Shown piece by piece: positions 8,567 through 18,680 of a stretch of DNA of 64,000 nt. The DNA is from Algoriphagus halophilus (lineage in GTDB: Bacteria > Bacteroidota > Bacteroidia > Cytophagales > Cyclobacteriaceae). Where the stretch lies: the NCBI RefSeq assembly GCF_900129785.1, contig NZ_FSRC01000001.1, positions 1,984,001-2,048,000 of the forward strand, given 5' to 3'. Position 1 is the stretch's first letter, and every line of letters starts with the position of its first letter. The notes beneath the pieces are model-generated. The model did no database searches. It had not been told where the DNA came from and saw only the letters and a list, made by a program, of their open reading frames with translations. A program made the translations under genes and the position numbers.

Positions 8567-10042
8567 ATGCTTCAACTGTTTGAAAAAGCAAAACAAACTC
8601 CCCATAAAACAGCCATTGTAGCAGGGGGAAATCACTATTCCTATCAAACTTTATTAGAAAAGAGCGAGCAGATTTCCAGCTTTTTATTGGGTGAAGGGCA
8701 AGATCTTAGTCAAGAACGGGTTGCTTTTATGGTGGCTCCCGGATTTGATTACGTGGCTGTCCAATGGGGAATCTGGAGAGCCGGGGGTATTGCAGTTCCG
8801 CTATGCATCAGCTATCCTTTTCCTTCATTGCAGTACGTGATCGAGGATACGCAATCTAAATTTCTGATCGTAGGGCCTGAATATGAGTCCATCCTTCAAC
8901 CCTACCGAAATCATTCAGAAACCAAATTCATAGCCTTGGGAGAAATGCAGAATAGGAAGGAAAAGCCTCTTCCCGAAATTGGGAAAAATCGGGGGGCAAT
9001 GATTCTCTATACTTCCGGCACCACCTCTCTGCCCAAAGGGGTCTTAACCACCCATGCCAACTTGGAATCTCAAATCAGCACCCTGGTGAAGGCTTGGGCT
9101 TGGTCTTCGGAAGATTACATTTTGGAGCTTTTACCCCTTCACCATGTTCATGGAATCATCAATGTGCTATGCTGCGCCCTTTGGTCCGGAGCTACTGTTG
9201 AGTTTTTAAATCCATTTGATGCCAAACAGGTTTTTGAAATTTTCGAAGGGGGCAAACTCAATGTCTTCATGGCCGTCCCCACCATTTATTATAAACTCAT
9301 TTCAGCATTTGAAAGCTATAGTCCCGAACGGCAAGCCGAATTAAAAAAATGCATGGAATCCTTCCGTTTGATGATTTCCGGTTCTGCTGCTTTGCCGGTA
9401 AGCGTCATGGAAAAATGGAAAGAGATTTCTGGGCATTATTTATTGGAGCGCTATGGCATGACAGAAATCGGAATGGCAGTCAGCAATCCCTATGATGGAG
9501 AACGAAGGGCAGGCCATATCGGTCAGCCTTTATCGGGAGTAGAACTCTGCCTATTAGATGAAGAAGGAAAACTGGTCAATCCGGGTGAACCAGGAGAAAT
9601 TCACATCAAGGGTCCTTCTGTATTCAAAGAATATTGGGGCAAACCTGAGGCAACCCAAAAAAGCTTTACTTCGGATGGTTGGTTCAAGACCGGAGACATC
9701 GCAGTACTGGATGATGGGTATTACCGAATCCTGGGTAGAGACTCTATCGACATCATAAAATCCGGAGGATACAAAATTTCTGCCCTAGAAATTGAAGAAG
9801 TATTGAGAAAACATCCCTCCATAAAGGACTGTGGAGTGATCGGGATTCCCAATGAGGAATGGGGCGAATTGGTCGTTGCTGCTTTAGTTACTTCTGAAAA
9901 AATTGACCTGGAACAATTATCAACTTGGATGAGGGAACGAATGCCAGCCTATAAAACACCAAGGAGATACCTGGTCCTGGAAGAACTTCCAAGAAATGCC
10001 ATGGGCAAAGTGACTAAAAATGAATTGAAGAAATTATTCTAA
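8567..10042 (+). CDS. matB: Malonyl-CoA synthetase (MatB/ACSF3-like acyl-CoA synthetase)
   Basis: This 491-aa ANL-superfamily enzyme adenylates a carboxylic acid and transfers it to CoA. The P-loop-like motif YTSGTTSLPKGV is at about residue 150, the adenine-binding motif YGMTEIGMAVSNP at about 296, the hinge motif GWFKTGD at about 370, and the catalytic Lys near the end in RNAMGKVTKNE. The extended motif with GERRAGHIGQPL after YGMTEIGMA is typical of malonyl/methylmalonyl-CoA synthetases of the MatB/ACSF3 group. The tight linkage to two malonate transporter genes (gaps of 5 and 4 bases) supports malonate as substrate. No malonyl-CoA decarboxylase is present nearby. Confidence 0.85.
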   Translation: MLQLFEKAKQTPHKTAIVAGGNHYSYQTLLEKSEQISSFLLGEGQDLSQERVAFMVAPGFDYVAVQWGIWRAGGIAVPLCISYPFPSLQYVIEDTQSKFLIVGPEYESILQPYRNHSETKFIALGEMQNRKEKPLPEIGKNRGAMILYTSGTTSLPKGVLTTHANLESQISTLVKAWAWSSEDYILELLPLHHVHGIINVLCCALWSGATVEFLNPFDAKQVFEIFEGGKLNVFMAVPTIYYKLISAFESYSPERQAELKKCMESFRLMISGSAALPVSVMEKWKEISGHYLLERYGMTEIGMAVSNPYDGERRAGHIGQPLSGVELCLLDEEGKLVNPGEPGEIHIKGPSVFKEYWGKPEATQKSFTSDGWFKTGDIAVLDDGYYRILGRDSIDIIKSGGYKISALEIEEVLRKHPSIKDCGVIGIPNEEWGELVVAALVTSEKIDLEQLSTWMRERMPAYKTPRRYLVLEELPRNAMGKVTKNELKKLF

Positions 10043-10047
10043 CACCT

Positions 10048-10404
10048 ATGATCATTTACGGACTTGCCATTCTTTCATTTTCATTTGTTGTCGGACAATG
10101 GTTAGGGGAACTCCTCGGAAAATTAATGGGGATTAATTCCAATGTTGGTGGGGTTGGTTTTGCCATGTTGATTCTGATGCTATTAAAAGAGGTTTTTGAA
10201 CGAAAGGGTTGGTGGAAAGATGAAATGATTTTAGGAATAGATTTCTGGAATAAAATGTACATCCCGGTAGTCATAGCGATGGCCGCCAGCCTAAATGTTA
10301 AATCTGCGATTTCCAGTGGTAACCTGGCCATTTTAGTAGGAATCCTTCCTGTAGTTTTAGGTTTTGCCTTTTTCCCTTTTTTGATGAAAGCATTCAAGCA
10401 ATAA
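10048..10404 (+). CDS. madL: Malonate transporter, MadL subunit
   Basis: This 118-aa membrane protein has about four hydrophobic segments (about 3-20, 33-50, 68-88, 92-112) and the family segment NVGGVGFAML at residues 31-40. MadL and MadM together form the Na+-dependent malonate carrier described from Malonomonas rubra. The gene starts 5 bases after the synthetase stop and ends 4 bases before madM, so the three are surely one operon. Confidence 0.88.
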   Translation: MIIYGLAILSFSFVVGQWLGELLGKLMGINSNVGGVGFAMLILMLLKEVFERKGWWKDEMILGIDFWNKMYIPVVIAMAASLNVKSAISSGNLAILVGILPVVLGFAFFPFLMKAFKQ

Positions 10405-10408
10405 TACG

Positions 10409-11167
10409 ATGGAGGAGCTTTTAAAAGTAATAGACAAAAACGCGTTGATCTTTGGTTTCTTAATGGTCGGAATCCTGGCTTTCTTTTCGGACCAATTTTC
10501 TAAGAAAGTCCTCCGCTCAAGAATCCCAGGTTCTGCAATAGCCATATTTTTAGGCTTGGTCCTAGGCTATGTAGGCGGGGTGTTTTCCGATGGATCCAAA
10601 GGCATTTCTGACATGGAACTTTTCAAGGGTGTCGGGATTTTGGGAGGCTCCATGTTTCGTGATTTTGCAATTGTTGCCACAGCCATGGGAGCAAGTTTCC
10701 TTTTGGTAAAAAAATCAGGGGTTCTGGGCTTGGTTTCTTTGCTTTTCGGTATACTGATCTTTTTTGTATCCGGAGTAGCTATCGCTTGGATTTGGGGTTA
10801 CAGAGATGCCGTCAGTTTGTGCACCATAGGTGCAGGGGCCTGCACCTACATTGTAGGGCCTGTGACTGGAGCAGCATTGGGAGCAAGTTCAGAGGTGATC
10901 GCCCTGAGTATTGCAGCTGGAGTGGTAAAAACGATCGCAGTAACTGTTTTTACCCCCGTATTGGCCAAAAAAATAGGGCTGGATTCTCCAGGTTCAGCGA
11001 TGGCCTATGGTGGGATCATGGGTACTTCCAGTGGGGTGGCTGCTGGACTTGCAGCAACTGATCCGAAATTAGTGCCTTATGGAGCCGTTACAGCTACCTT
11101 CTATACAGGGGTAGGTTGCTTACTTTGCCCTTCTCTATTTTATTATATCCTTACACTGTTCAGTTAA
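10409..11167 (+). CDS. madM: Malonate transporter, MadM subunit
   Basis: This 252-aa protein of the inner membrane has about eight hydrophobic segments. The conserved Gly/Ala-rich stretches GGSMFRDFAIVATAMGA, CTIGAGACTYIVGPVTGAA and MGTSSGVAAGL are characteristic of MadM. With MadL it imports malonate with Na+ in the characterised system. It is the last gene of the operon. No clear intrinsic terminator follows; the next 179 bases hold no recognisable gene. Confidence 0.9.
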   Translation: MEELLKVIDKNALIFGFLMVGILAFFSDQFSKKVLRSRIPGSAIAIFLGLVLGYVGGVFSDGSKGISDMELFKGVGILGGSMFRDFAIVATAMGASFLLVKKSGVLGLVSLLFGILIFFVSGVAIAWIWGYRDAVSLCTIGAGACTYIVGPVTGAALGASSEVIALSIAAGVVKTIAVTVFTPVLAKKIGLDSPGSAMAYGGIMGTSSGVAAGLAATDPKLVPYGAVTATFYTGVGCLLCPSLFYYILTLFS

Positions 11168-11346
11168 TCATTGGGATGAATTGATTTTTTCCTCCTCTTT
11201 TTCATAGTTGAATATCTTACTGAAAACCAATATCTTACACAATACTCTATTTGAAATAGGGAGCTTTACCAAATGTTCAAATGAATTTTGAACCACTCAC
11301 CAAATAAAAAACAAATAATGATTGGTCGATATCGTAATTTTGATAT

Positions 11347-13824
11347 ATGTCAAGATTAGGCCTCCCCAGTTTCATAGTATTTCTGAACCTGCTTTTTTGC
11401 TCATTCATCTCCAATGCCCAGTCCGGTATTTCTGGAATTGTCCACGATGCAAAAACCAATATTCCTTTAGAGTTTAGTAGTATTTCAGTTTATTCAGTTC
11501 CCGATAGTAGTTTGATCAATGGGAGTATTTCTGATGCCGGGGGATTGTTCGAACTGGATAAACTCAAACCTGGACCCTATTTTTTAAAAGTCAGCTTTAT
11601 CGGGTACCATACCAAAGAATTACCTGTTTTTGAACTGGCCAAAAATGAAAAAAGAAATTTTGGAATCATTAGCTTGGATCCAGATGAAACCACCTTGGAA
11701 GGAATCGAAGTTCAAGGGCAAAAACTCAGCACCAATTTCCAACTGGAGAAGCAGAGTTATGCTGCCGATAATTTTCAAGCGGCGCAAGGGGGAACCGCCA
11801 GTGATATTTTAAAAAACTTACCGGGAGTAGCCATCGACGCGATGGGTACAATTACCATCCGGGGAACAAGCGGTTTTGTAGTCATGCTCAACGGAAAACC
11901 CATCCAATCAGATCCTATTTCTTTTTTGAGCCAATTGCCTGCGAATAGTATTGAAAAAATAGACTGGATTTCCTCACCTTCTGCTCAGTATGATTCGGAA
12001 GGCAAAGCTGGAATGATCAATGTCATTACCAAATCGGGGACTGCAGATGGTCTTTATGTCCAATTCAATTCCAGGTTAGGTTTTCCTCCCATAGAAAATT
12101 ATGGCAATGCGGAGCGGGCAAAAAGATATGGAGCAGATTTCAATTTGAATTACCTCAAAGGAAAATGGGACATTTCTTTGGGAGCCAGCTATCAAAGAAA
12201 TGACATTGCCGGAAGGCGTGTAGGAGATGTATATACTATTTCAGGGGATACCACTACCAGATTCCCTTCCCAAGGAGAAAGAAGTATTGATGAAAAAAAT
12301 TATTCTGGGAGGTTTACCATCGGATTCAATCCTAACCCCGTGAATAGTTTCTCACTCGGGTTTTATGGGGCGGTCAGAGACAAGCTCCGGACTGCAGACA
12401 TTTTATATGATGACAATCATGCTACAGTCAATGGTGAAAGGATTTACACGTTCCAATATTTCAATGCCAATGATCAAAGCCGACGGGGAGATGTGGCTTT
12501 GGGCAGCTTGGATTATGCCCATACTTTCGGAAATGAATCCAAAATCAGTAGTTCAATCCTCTATGAATATAGTATGTTGGGAGGTCCTACAAGTAACTTG
12601 AACCTGGATTATCCCGACCTCAGTAAGGTGTACCAAGAAGATTACAACACCAATGACAACCCACTTCATGGGGTGAGAGTCAATGTTGATTACAGTTTTA
12701 AACCATTGAATTTGGGACAGTTATTAGCGGGATACCAATTCAGAAGTCTGGACCATACCGGTGATTTTCTCTACGAAAGAAAAAATATTGAAACTGGTGA
12801 ATTTGAGGTAATCCCTGAATTTTCCAGTACTGTGAATCTTACTAGAGCAATTCATGCAGGATATGTACAGTTGGATAAAAAAACAGAAAAATACAGTTAT
12901 GGATTCGGGGTCCGGGTAGAACATATGGATAGATCTTTTGATTTGGAGGATCAAGCAGGAATCATCGATACTGTTTATCAATATGATTTTATCAGACCTT
13001 TTTTCAGTGGGAACATAGGGATTCCATTGAGTGAAAGTGTACAAGTCAAAGCAAATTTCAGCCAACGGGTAGAAAGAACCACCACCTTCAAAATGAATCC
13101 CTTTCCGGAAAGAGAGCATAGCGAAACACTGGAACAAGGAGATCCTAATTTACTTCCTGAGTTCATCAATCAGGTAGAATTGGGGATTGTAAAAACCTGG
13201 GATGCCAATAGTTTTTATGCTACAGCCTATCATTCTCGAGTAAAGAACCTGGTAAATCGGGTAAATACAGTCTACAATGACAGTATTTTGAATCGAATTT
13301 ACTCCAATGTGGGAACCGGAAAATCTACTGGAGTTGACTTGGGAACCGAACTTTTTCCCACTGAATGGTGGAAACTCTTTGCTGGATTGAACCTGTACTA
13401 TTATACCATCGAGGGTAGTTTTGATAACAAACCGGTCAATACCAGCAGTTGGGTTCATTCCTTTTCCATCAATACAACGTTTACACTTCAGAAAAACTGG
13501 AGTATTCAAGGGAACCTTAATTACCTATCCAAAAGAGTCACTGCCCAAGGAATAGACTCTAGATTCTACTTACCAAGCATGAACATCAAGAAGTCTTGGC
13601 TGGATAACCGCTTATCTGCCAATTTAATCTGGCAAAATATAGATATGGGGCTGCTCAAAACCAATGAACAGCGAATCACCACATTCCGGCCCGGAGAGTT
13701 TTATACCACCACCAATTATATACAGGAGGTAGACATGCTGATTTTGAACCTTTCTTACACATTAAACCGTTCCAAAAACAAAGCTAAATTTGTGAAAAGT
13801 GAATTCGGAGAAAAGGAATTTTAA
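11347..13824 (+). CDS. TonB-dependent receptor / outer-membrane beta-barrel family protein
   Basis: This 825-aa protein has a signal peptide (about 1-24, ending SNAQSG), a carboxypeptidase-regulatory-like beta domain (about 27-110, GISGIVHDAKTNIPLEF), a plug domain (about 135-225, ILKNLPGVAIDAMGTITIRG) and a C-terminal beta-barrel of the OMP_b-brl_3 type. The length is normal for this family. The substrate cannot be read from sequence. It lies 12 bases upstream of an AraC-type regulator with a metal-binding CxxC motif and close to copper genes, so metal or metallophore handling is possible; this is inference. Confidence 0.88.
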   Translation: MSRLGLPSFIVFLNLLFCSFISNAQSGISGIVHDAKTNIPLEFSSISVYSVPDSSLINGSISDAGGLFELDKLKPGPYFLKVSFIGYHTKELPVFELAKNEKRNFGIISLDPDETTLEGIEVQGQKLSTNFQLEKQSYAADNFQAAQGGTASDILKNLPGVAIDAMGTITIRGTSGFVVMLNGKPIQSDPISFLSQLPANSIEKIDWISSPSAQYDSEGKAGMINVITKSGTADGLYVQFNSRLGFPPIENYGNAERAKRYGADFNLNYLKGKWDISLGASYQRNDIAGRRVGDVYTISGDTTTRFPSQGERSIDEKNYSGRFTIGFNPNPVNSFSLGFYGAVRDKLRTADILYDDNHATVNGERIYTFQYFNANDQSRRGDVALGSLDYAHTFGNESKISSSILYEYSMLGGPTSNLNLDYPDLSKVYQEDYNTNDNPLHGVRVNVDYSFKPLNLGQLLAGYQFRSLDHTGDFLYERKNIETGEFEVIPEFSSTVNLTRAIHAGYVQLDKKTEKYSYGFGVRVEHMDRSFDLEDQAGIIDTVYQYDFIRPFFSGNIGIPLSESVQVKANFSQRVERTTTFKMNPFPEREHSETLEQGDPNLLPEFINQVELGIVKTWDANSFYATAYHSRVKNLVNRVNTVYNDSILNRIYSNVGTGKSTGVDLGTELFPTEWWKLFAGLNLYYYTIEGSFDNKPVNTSSWVHSFSINTTFTLQKNWSIQGNLNYLSKRVTAQGIDSRFYLPSMNIKKSWLDNRLSANLIWQNIDMGLLKTNEQRITTFRPGEFYTTTNYIQEVDMLILNLSYTLNRSKNKAKFVKSEFGEKEF

Positions 13825-13836
13825 TCAGCAATCTAA

Positions 13837-14406
13837 ATGAGTTCAATAGAGATAATGATCAAAAACATGGTCTGCCCAAGATGTATTGAGGCAGTAAAAG
13901 CCATTTTGGATGAAACAGATATTCCCTATCAACGTGTGGATTTAGGAAAAGTATCTCTCCATACACCCCTAGATCCTGAACAGGAACTTACCCTTTCCCA
14001 AGCCTTAACCCATCATGGATTTGAATTATTAAAAGGAGAAAAATCAGCGATGATTTCCAAGATAAAATCGCTTTTAATCGAACAAATTCATCATTCGGAA
14101 CAAAAACTCTCAACAAACTACTCTGAGTTCTTGGCCAATCAGCTCCATCACGAATATTCCTATCTCAGTAGACTTTTTTCTTCGGTGGAAGGAATGACGA
14201 TTGAGAAATATATTACGAGATTAAAAACAGAAAAAATCAAGGAATTCTTAATCTATGATGAATTAACCTTATCTGAAATCGCCTTTAAAATGGACTATTC
14301 CAGCGTCGCCTACCTATCCACTCAATTCAAAAAAGAGACCGGTATGACTCCTTCTGAATTCAAAAAAAGCAAAAGCAGCGTTAGAAAAAGTCTGGACAAA
14401 GTTTAA
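13837..14406 (+). CDS. AraC-family regulator with an N-terminal HMA-like CxxC metal-sensing domain
   Basis: This 189-aa protein joins two parts. Residues 1-65 look like a small ferredoxin-fold heavy-metal domain with MVCPRC in the loop where HMA domains carry MxCxxC. Residues of about 85-185 are an AraC-type double helix-turn-helix with the second-helix signature LSEIAFKMDYSSVAYLSTQFKKETGMTPSEFK. It is much shorter than classical AraC proteins because the metal domain replaces the cupin sensor. The gene is probably cotranscribed with the TonB receptor upstream, and the nearby copA suggests Cu(I) sensing. The metal specificity is inferred. Confidence 0.8.
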   Translation: MSSIEIMIKNMVCPRCIEAVKAILDETDIPYQRVDLGKVSLHTPLDPEQELTLSQALTHHGFELLKGEKSAMISKIKSLLIEQIHHSEQKLSTNYSEFLANQLHHEYSYLSRLFSSVEGMTIEKYITRLKTEKIKEFLIYDELTLSEIAFKMDYSSVAYLSTQFKKETGMTPSEFKKSKSSVRKSLDKV

Positions 14407-14437
14407 TTTCTCCAAAACACTTTTCCTACATTTATTC

Positions 14438-15022
14438 ATGGAGTTCCCTTTAGCAATCCGAACACTTTTCACGTATTTCAATAGCATCCATGTGATTTCC
14501 CCTGAGGCAGAACAGGCCTTATATGGAATATCATTTGAAATTGAAACTCCGAAAAACAAATACCTCCATGAAATCGGTCAAACATGTAGAACCTATTACT
14601 TTGTCAGTGATGGCTTGGCTAGAATCTATTATTTGAAGGACGGAACAGATGTGACGGAATATTTTGCCCATCCAAATGACATGATCATTCGGGCAGAAAG
14701 TTTATTCACAGGAAGGCCCAGCAAAAAAGCCATTCAAGCCTTGGAAAACACCTTATTCATCGGAATACCTGCTTCAAAACTGGAAGACTTATTTGATACC
14801 CACCCTGATTTAGAAAGACTCTTTAGGAAAATTCTGGAAGCTTCCTTTGTGGCCTATGTCAATCGTATGGAAAGCCTGCAATTTCATACTGCCGAAGAGC
14901 GCTACAAGCAACTGGTCAAGGACTATCCTCGCCTGTTGGAGAATGTCTCCTTGAAACATATTGCAAGCTACCTAGGCATTACCCAGGTCAGTCTGAGTAG
15001 AATCAGATCAAGCATCCGATGA
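14438..15022 (+). CDS. Crp/Fnr-family transcriptional regulator
   Basis: This 194-aa protein has a cyclic-nucleotide-binding-type beta-roll (about 30-120) and a C-terminal winged helix-turn-helix (about 150-190, NVSLKHIASYLGITQVSLSRIR). The phosphate-binding cassette RxS of true cAMP receptors is not obvious, as is usual for Bacteroidota members of this group, so the effector is unknown. It starts 31 bases after the AraC gene and is followed by an MFS transporter at 45 bases, which it may regulate. Confidence 0.85.
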   Translation: MEFPLAIRTLFTYFNSIHVISPEAEQALYGISFEIETPKNKYLHEIGQTCRTYYFVSDGLARIYYLKDGTDVTEYFAHPNDMIIRAESLFTGRPSKKAIQALENTLFIGIPASKLEDLFDTHPDLERLFRKILEASFVAYVNRMESLQFHTAEERYKQLVKDYPRLLENVSLKHIASYLGITQVSLSRIRSSIR

Positions 15023-15067
15023 TTTTTTAACATTTGTAAAAGGATCAAGAACCCGGAAAGTTGAAAT

Positions 15068-16291
15068 TTGCATCAAAATAAATTTCAATTGTCAGCTACA
15101 ATCCTCGGTCTCAAGCATAACTGGAAACAGTTTACCTTATTGGTACTCGTCAATGGGCTAGTAGGCGCGATGCTGGGTATGGAACGCTCTATTTTTCCTC
15201 AGTTTGCCTCCGAAACCTTTCAGATAGATTCTAATTTTGCCCTTCTTTCCTTCATCACCGCATTTGGCTTTTCAAAAGCAGGCACCAACTATATTACCGG
15301 AAAATTTGCAAACAAGGTAGGCCGTAAAAAGCTACTCGTCCTCGGTTGGGTCATCGCCCTCCCGGTACCACTGATGTTGATTTTCGCTCCAAGTTGGACA
15401 TTCGTCATCTTGGCCAACATCCTTTTAGGAATAAGCCAGGGACTTACTTGGGGAAGTACGGTACTGATGAAAATTGACTTGGTGGGAGAAAAAGAACGGG
15501 GATTGGCCATGGGTATGAATGAATTTGCGGGCTATTTAATGTTGGGAGTTTCCGCTTATTTCTCAGCGTACATCGCAGAAAACTATGGGGTGAGCCCCTA
15601 CCCCTTTTACCTAGGGATTGCCGTGGCGATTACTGGATTGATCCTGTCTCTTTGTCTCGTGAATGATACCCATTCATTTGTCAAAAAAGAATCCAAAACA
15701 GTCACCAAAAAAAGAATCCAGGATGTTTTTGTCCAAACCTCTTTCAAAAACCCTACACTGAGCAGTATATCTCAAGCAGGCTTGGTCAATAATCTAAACG
15801 ATGGAATGGTATGGGGGCTGTTACCGGTTTTTTTGATCAGTCATCAACTAGAGCTTGAAAAAGTTGGAATTGTTGCGGCAGTCTATCCTCTCGTTTGGGG
15901 AGTTGGCCAACTGTTTACCGGAAAGATGGCAGACCATTTCTCGAAAAAAAAGATGATCGTTTTTGGGATGTTGCTCCAAGGTCTGACCCTTCTGGTTTTG
16001 CCTGAATTTGTGGGTTACTATTTCCAAATTGGATTGATGGTTCTTTTGGGACTTGGAACCGCCTTGGTATACCCCACTTTTATGGCCTCTATCGCAGCTT
16101 TCACCCATCCCATGCAAAGAGCTGAAAGTATTGGTACTTTCAGGCTTTGGCGGGATTTGGGCTATGCGATCGGTGCAATTTTTTCAGGAATTCTTGCAGA
16201 TCAATGGGGAATAGAAGTCAGTATTTATTTTATAGGTATTTTGACCATCCTATCCTCCCTAATCGTACAACTAAGAATGAAGCATTACTAA
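15068..16291 (+). CDS. MFS transporter
   Basis: This 407-aa inner-membrane protein has about 12 hydrophobic helices and the MFS motif A after helix 2 (GKFANKVGRKKLL) with a second version in the other half (GKMADHFSKKKMI). The only good start is a TTG at 15068 (no in-frame ATG precedes the first helix). Substrate is unknown. It is a drug/solute exporter-type MFS by length and motif. It follows a Crp-type regulator and precedes copA, but nothing in its sequence shows a role in copper. Confidence 0.85.
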   Translation: MHQNKFQLSATILGLKHNWKQFTLLVLVNGLVGAMLGMERSIFPQFASETFQIDSNFALLSFITAFGFSKAGTNYITGKFANKVGRKKLLVLGWVIALPVPLMLIFAPSWTFVILANILLGISQGLTWGSTVLMKIDLVGEKERGLAMGMNEFAGYLMLGVSAYFSAYIAENYGVSPYPFYLGIAVAITGLILSLCLVNDTHSFVKKESKTVTKKRIQDVFVQTSFKNPTLSSISQAGLVNNLNDGMVWGLLPVFLISHQLELEKVGIVAAVYPLVWGVGQLFTGKMADHFSKKKMIVFGMLLQGLTLLVLPEFVGYYFQIGLMVLLGLGTALVYPTFMASIAAFTHPMQRAESIGTFRLWRDLGYAIGAIFSGILADQWGIEVSIYFIGILTILSSLIVQLRMKHY

Positions 16292-16313
16292 TCCCAACAC
16301 ATGAACACGCAAA

Positions 16314-16330
16314 ATCTTATAACATAAGAT
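16314..16330. promoter_or_regulatory. Inverted repeat upstream of copA (possible operator)
   Basis: The perfect 7-bp inverted repeat ATCTTAT-aac-ATAAGAT lies 68 bases before the copA start. It has no T-run after it, so it is unlikely to terminate the MFS transcript. A regulator such as the CxxC AraC protein could bind here; this is inference. Confidence 0.4.
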
Positions 16331-16398
16331 CAAAATTTCATAATAGGTCGGCTTTCATTTTTTCCGAAGTTTGTATCGTTCATCAATCTTGATTCATC

Positions 16399-18636
16399 AT
16401 GACACAAACAGCCACATCAGAACATTTGACAAAAAAGACATTTCCGGTTACTGGAATGACTTGTGCAGCCTGTGCAAACAGTGTCGAGACCATATTATCC
16501 TATACGGACGGAGTAAAATCAGCTTCTGTGAATTTTGCTTCCAATACCGTTTTGGTGGAATATGATCAAGAACAAATACAAGCCGAAGGCTTAAATAAAG
16601 CCTTGACAGAAATTGGGTATGGACTCATCATTGGGGAAGAAAATTTAGAAGAGGCTGGAGAAAAAGCACAACATGAGCATTACCAACAAGTAAAAAAACA
16701 GACCATAGGAGCCGCCCTATTGACACTTCCTATTTTTATTTTAGGGATGTTTTTCATGCATTGGGAACCCGGAAAATGGATTTCCCTGGTATTGAGTATT
16801 CCAGTACTATTCCTATTTGGTCGTCACTTTTTTATCAACGCCTATAAGCAAGCCAAACATGGAAAAGCGAACATGGATACGTTGGTGGCCCTGAGTACAG
16901 GAATCGCATTTTTATTCAGTTTGCTAAATACCCTTTTCCCGGAGTTTTGGCTGGAACGAGGAATTACTCCTCACGTTTATTACGAAGCAGCGACAGTAAT
17001 TATCACCTTTATCAGTTTTGGAAAACTCCTGGAAGAAAAAGCAAAATCAGGGACTACCACCGCATTGAAAAAACTGATGGGGCTTCAAGCAAAATCCCTA
17101 AAAGCCATCATTGATGGCAAAGAACAAGAAATCCCGATCGCTGAAGTAGCAGTCGGCTATGAAATTGTGGTAAGACCCGGTGAAAAAATACCGGTAGATG
17201 GTACTGTCCTTTCCGGAAATTCCTATGTGGACGAAAGTATGATCAGTGGTGAACCCATTCCCGTGGAAAAAAAGGAAAACGATCTGGTGTATGCAGGAAC
17301 AGTCAATCAAAAAGGAAGTTTTCATTTCAAGGCTGAAAAAGTAGGTAGCGAAACCCTTCTTTCACAAATCATCAAACGGGTCCAGGAAGCTCAGGGAAGT
17401 AAAGCTCCTGTACAAAAACTGGCGGATAAAATCGCAAGTATTTTCGTACCTGCCGTCATTGGAATCGCCGTTATCACCTTTGCGACATGGATGATCCTGG
17501 GAGGAGACGATGCATTTACCCATGCCTTGTTAACCTCGGTAGCAGTGTTGGTAATTGCCTGTCCCTGTGCCTTAGGTTTGGCCACCCCTACCGCGATTAT
17601 GGTAGGTGTAGGAAAAGGGGCAGAAAACAATATCCTGATCAAGGATGCCGAAAGTCTGGAATTGGCACATCATGTCAATGCGATTGTACTGGATAAAACA
17701 GGAACCATTACTGCCGGTAAACCCTCTGTATCCAATGCAAAATGGATTTCCAGTCAAACTGAACAGGATTTTGGTCCCATGTTATTGGCGATAGAATCAA
17801 AATCTGAGCATCCATTGGCAGAGGCTGTTTCAAAAAGCCTCAAAGAAAATAATCTGGAATCCGCTAAACTCCTTGACTTTCAAAGCATCACCGGAAAAGG
17901 AGCAACGGCAAAAAATGAGGATGGAATCACGTTCTTTGTTGGAAATGAAAGCTTACTCGACTCCCATCGGATAACCCTACCGGAAGAGTTTAGCAAGCTA
18001 TCCATAAAATGGAAATCAGAAGCCAAGACCGTCATTTTCTTTGCAAATGATCAGGAACTCTTGGCCATACTTGCCATTACAGACGAAATCAAGCCTAGTT
18101 CCAAATCTGCTATTTCCCAATTAGTCCAGCAGGGTATCGAAGTCTTCATGCTTACGGGAGACAATCATCAAACTGCTGCAGCCGTAGCGAAACAGGTGGG
18201 TTTGACGGACTTCAAAGCAGAAGTAATGCCTTCTGATAAATCAGACTTTATCAAAGAACTCCAAAGTCAGGGGAAAAAGGTGGCCATGGTAGGTGATGGG
18301 ATCAACGATTCAGAAGCCCTGGCACAGGCAGATGTCAGCATTGCAATGGGACATGGTTCTGACATTGCCATGGACGTGGCGAAAATGACGATTATTTCAT
18401 CTGATTTAGAAGCCATACCCAAGGCATTAAAACTTTCAAAAATGACGGTTAATGGAATCCGACAGAACTTATTTTGGGCCTTTATTTACAACTTGATCGG
18501 AATTCCGATTGCGGCCGGCCTACTTTATCCTTTCAATGGATTCTTGCTCGACCCTATGATTGCAGGCGGTGCAATGGCATTCAGCTCTGTTTCGGTGGTT
18601 TTAAATAGCTTAAGACTCAAGGGCAAGAAATTGTAA
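16399..18636 (+). CDS. copA: Copper-exporting P1B-type ATPase
   Basis: This 745-aa protein pumps Cu(I) out of the cytoplasm. It has one N-terminal HMA domain with C22 and C25 in GMTCAACA, eight predicted membrane helices, the metal-transport motif CPC (C388, P389, C390) in [13 protein letters not shown], the phosphorylation site D432 in DKTGT, the TGES-type actuator motif (SGEP), the nucleotide-binding HP in SEHPLAEA, and the hinge [10 protein letters not shown]. The one-HMA CPC form is the Cu(I)/Ag(I) subgroup. The HMA chaperone and CusCBA genes downstream fit. Confidence 0.95.
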   Translation: MTQTATSEHLTKKTFPVTGMTCAACANSVETILSYTDGVKSASVNFASNTVLVEYDQEQIQAEGLNKALTEIGYGLIIGEENLEEAGEKAQHEHYQQVKKQTIGAALLTLPIFILGMFFMHWEPGKWISLVLSIPVLFLFGRHFFINAYKQAKHGKANMDTLVALSTGIAFLFSLLNTLFPEFWLERGITPHVYYEAATVIITFISFGKLLEEKAKSGTTTALKKLMGLQAKSLKAIIDGKEQEIPIAEVAVGYEIVVRPGEKIPVDGTVLSGNSYVDESMISGEPIPVEKKENDLVYAGTVNQKGSFHFKAEKVGSETLLSQIIKRVQEAQGSKAPVQKLADKIASIFVPAVIGIAVITFATWMILGGDDAFTHALLTSVAVLVIACPCALGLATPTAIMVGVGKGAENNILIKDAESLELAHHVNAIVLDKTGTITAGKPSVSNAKWISSQTEQDFGPMLLAIESKSEHPLAEAVSKSLKENNLESAKLLDFQSITGKGATAKNEDGITFFVGNESLLDSHRITLPEEFSKLSIKWKSEAKTVIFFANDQELLAILAITDEIKPSSKSAISQLVQQGIEVFMLTGDNHQTAAAVAKQVGLTDFKAEVMPSDKSDFIKELQSQGKKVAMVGDGINDSEALAQADVSIAMGHGSDIAMDVAKMTIISSDLEAIPKALKLSKMTVNGIRQNLFWAFIYNLIGIPIAAGLLYPFNGFLLDPMIAGGAMAFSSVSVVLNSLRLKGKKL

Positions 18637-18680
18637 ATTCATTTTTAAAATTTGATAGAAAGTAGGTCAAAATAGTGCGA

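Noticed and set aside
11335..11342. TAATTTTG matching the -7 promoter consensus before the TonB receptor
   Set aside because: It lies only 4 bases before the ATG, so transcription would begin inside the gene, and there is no -33 element at the right distance.
12724..13137. Antisense 137-aa frame opposite the TonB receptor
   Set aside because: It is a by-product of codon bias in the receptor gene, without family features.
15068..16291. MFS transporter as a copper exporter
   Set aside because: Only position suggests it; the sequence shows general MFS motifs and no Met/His/Cys-rich metal sites.
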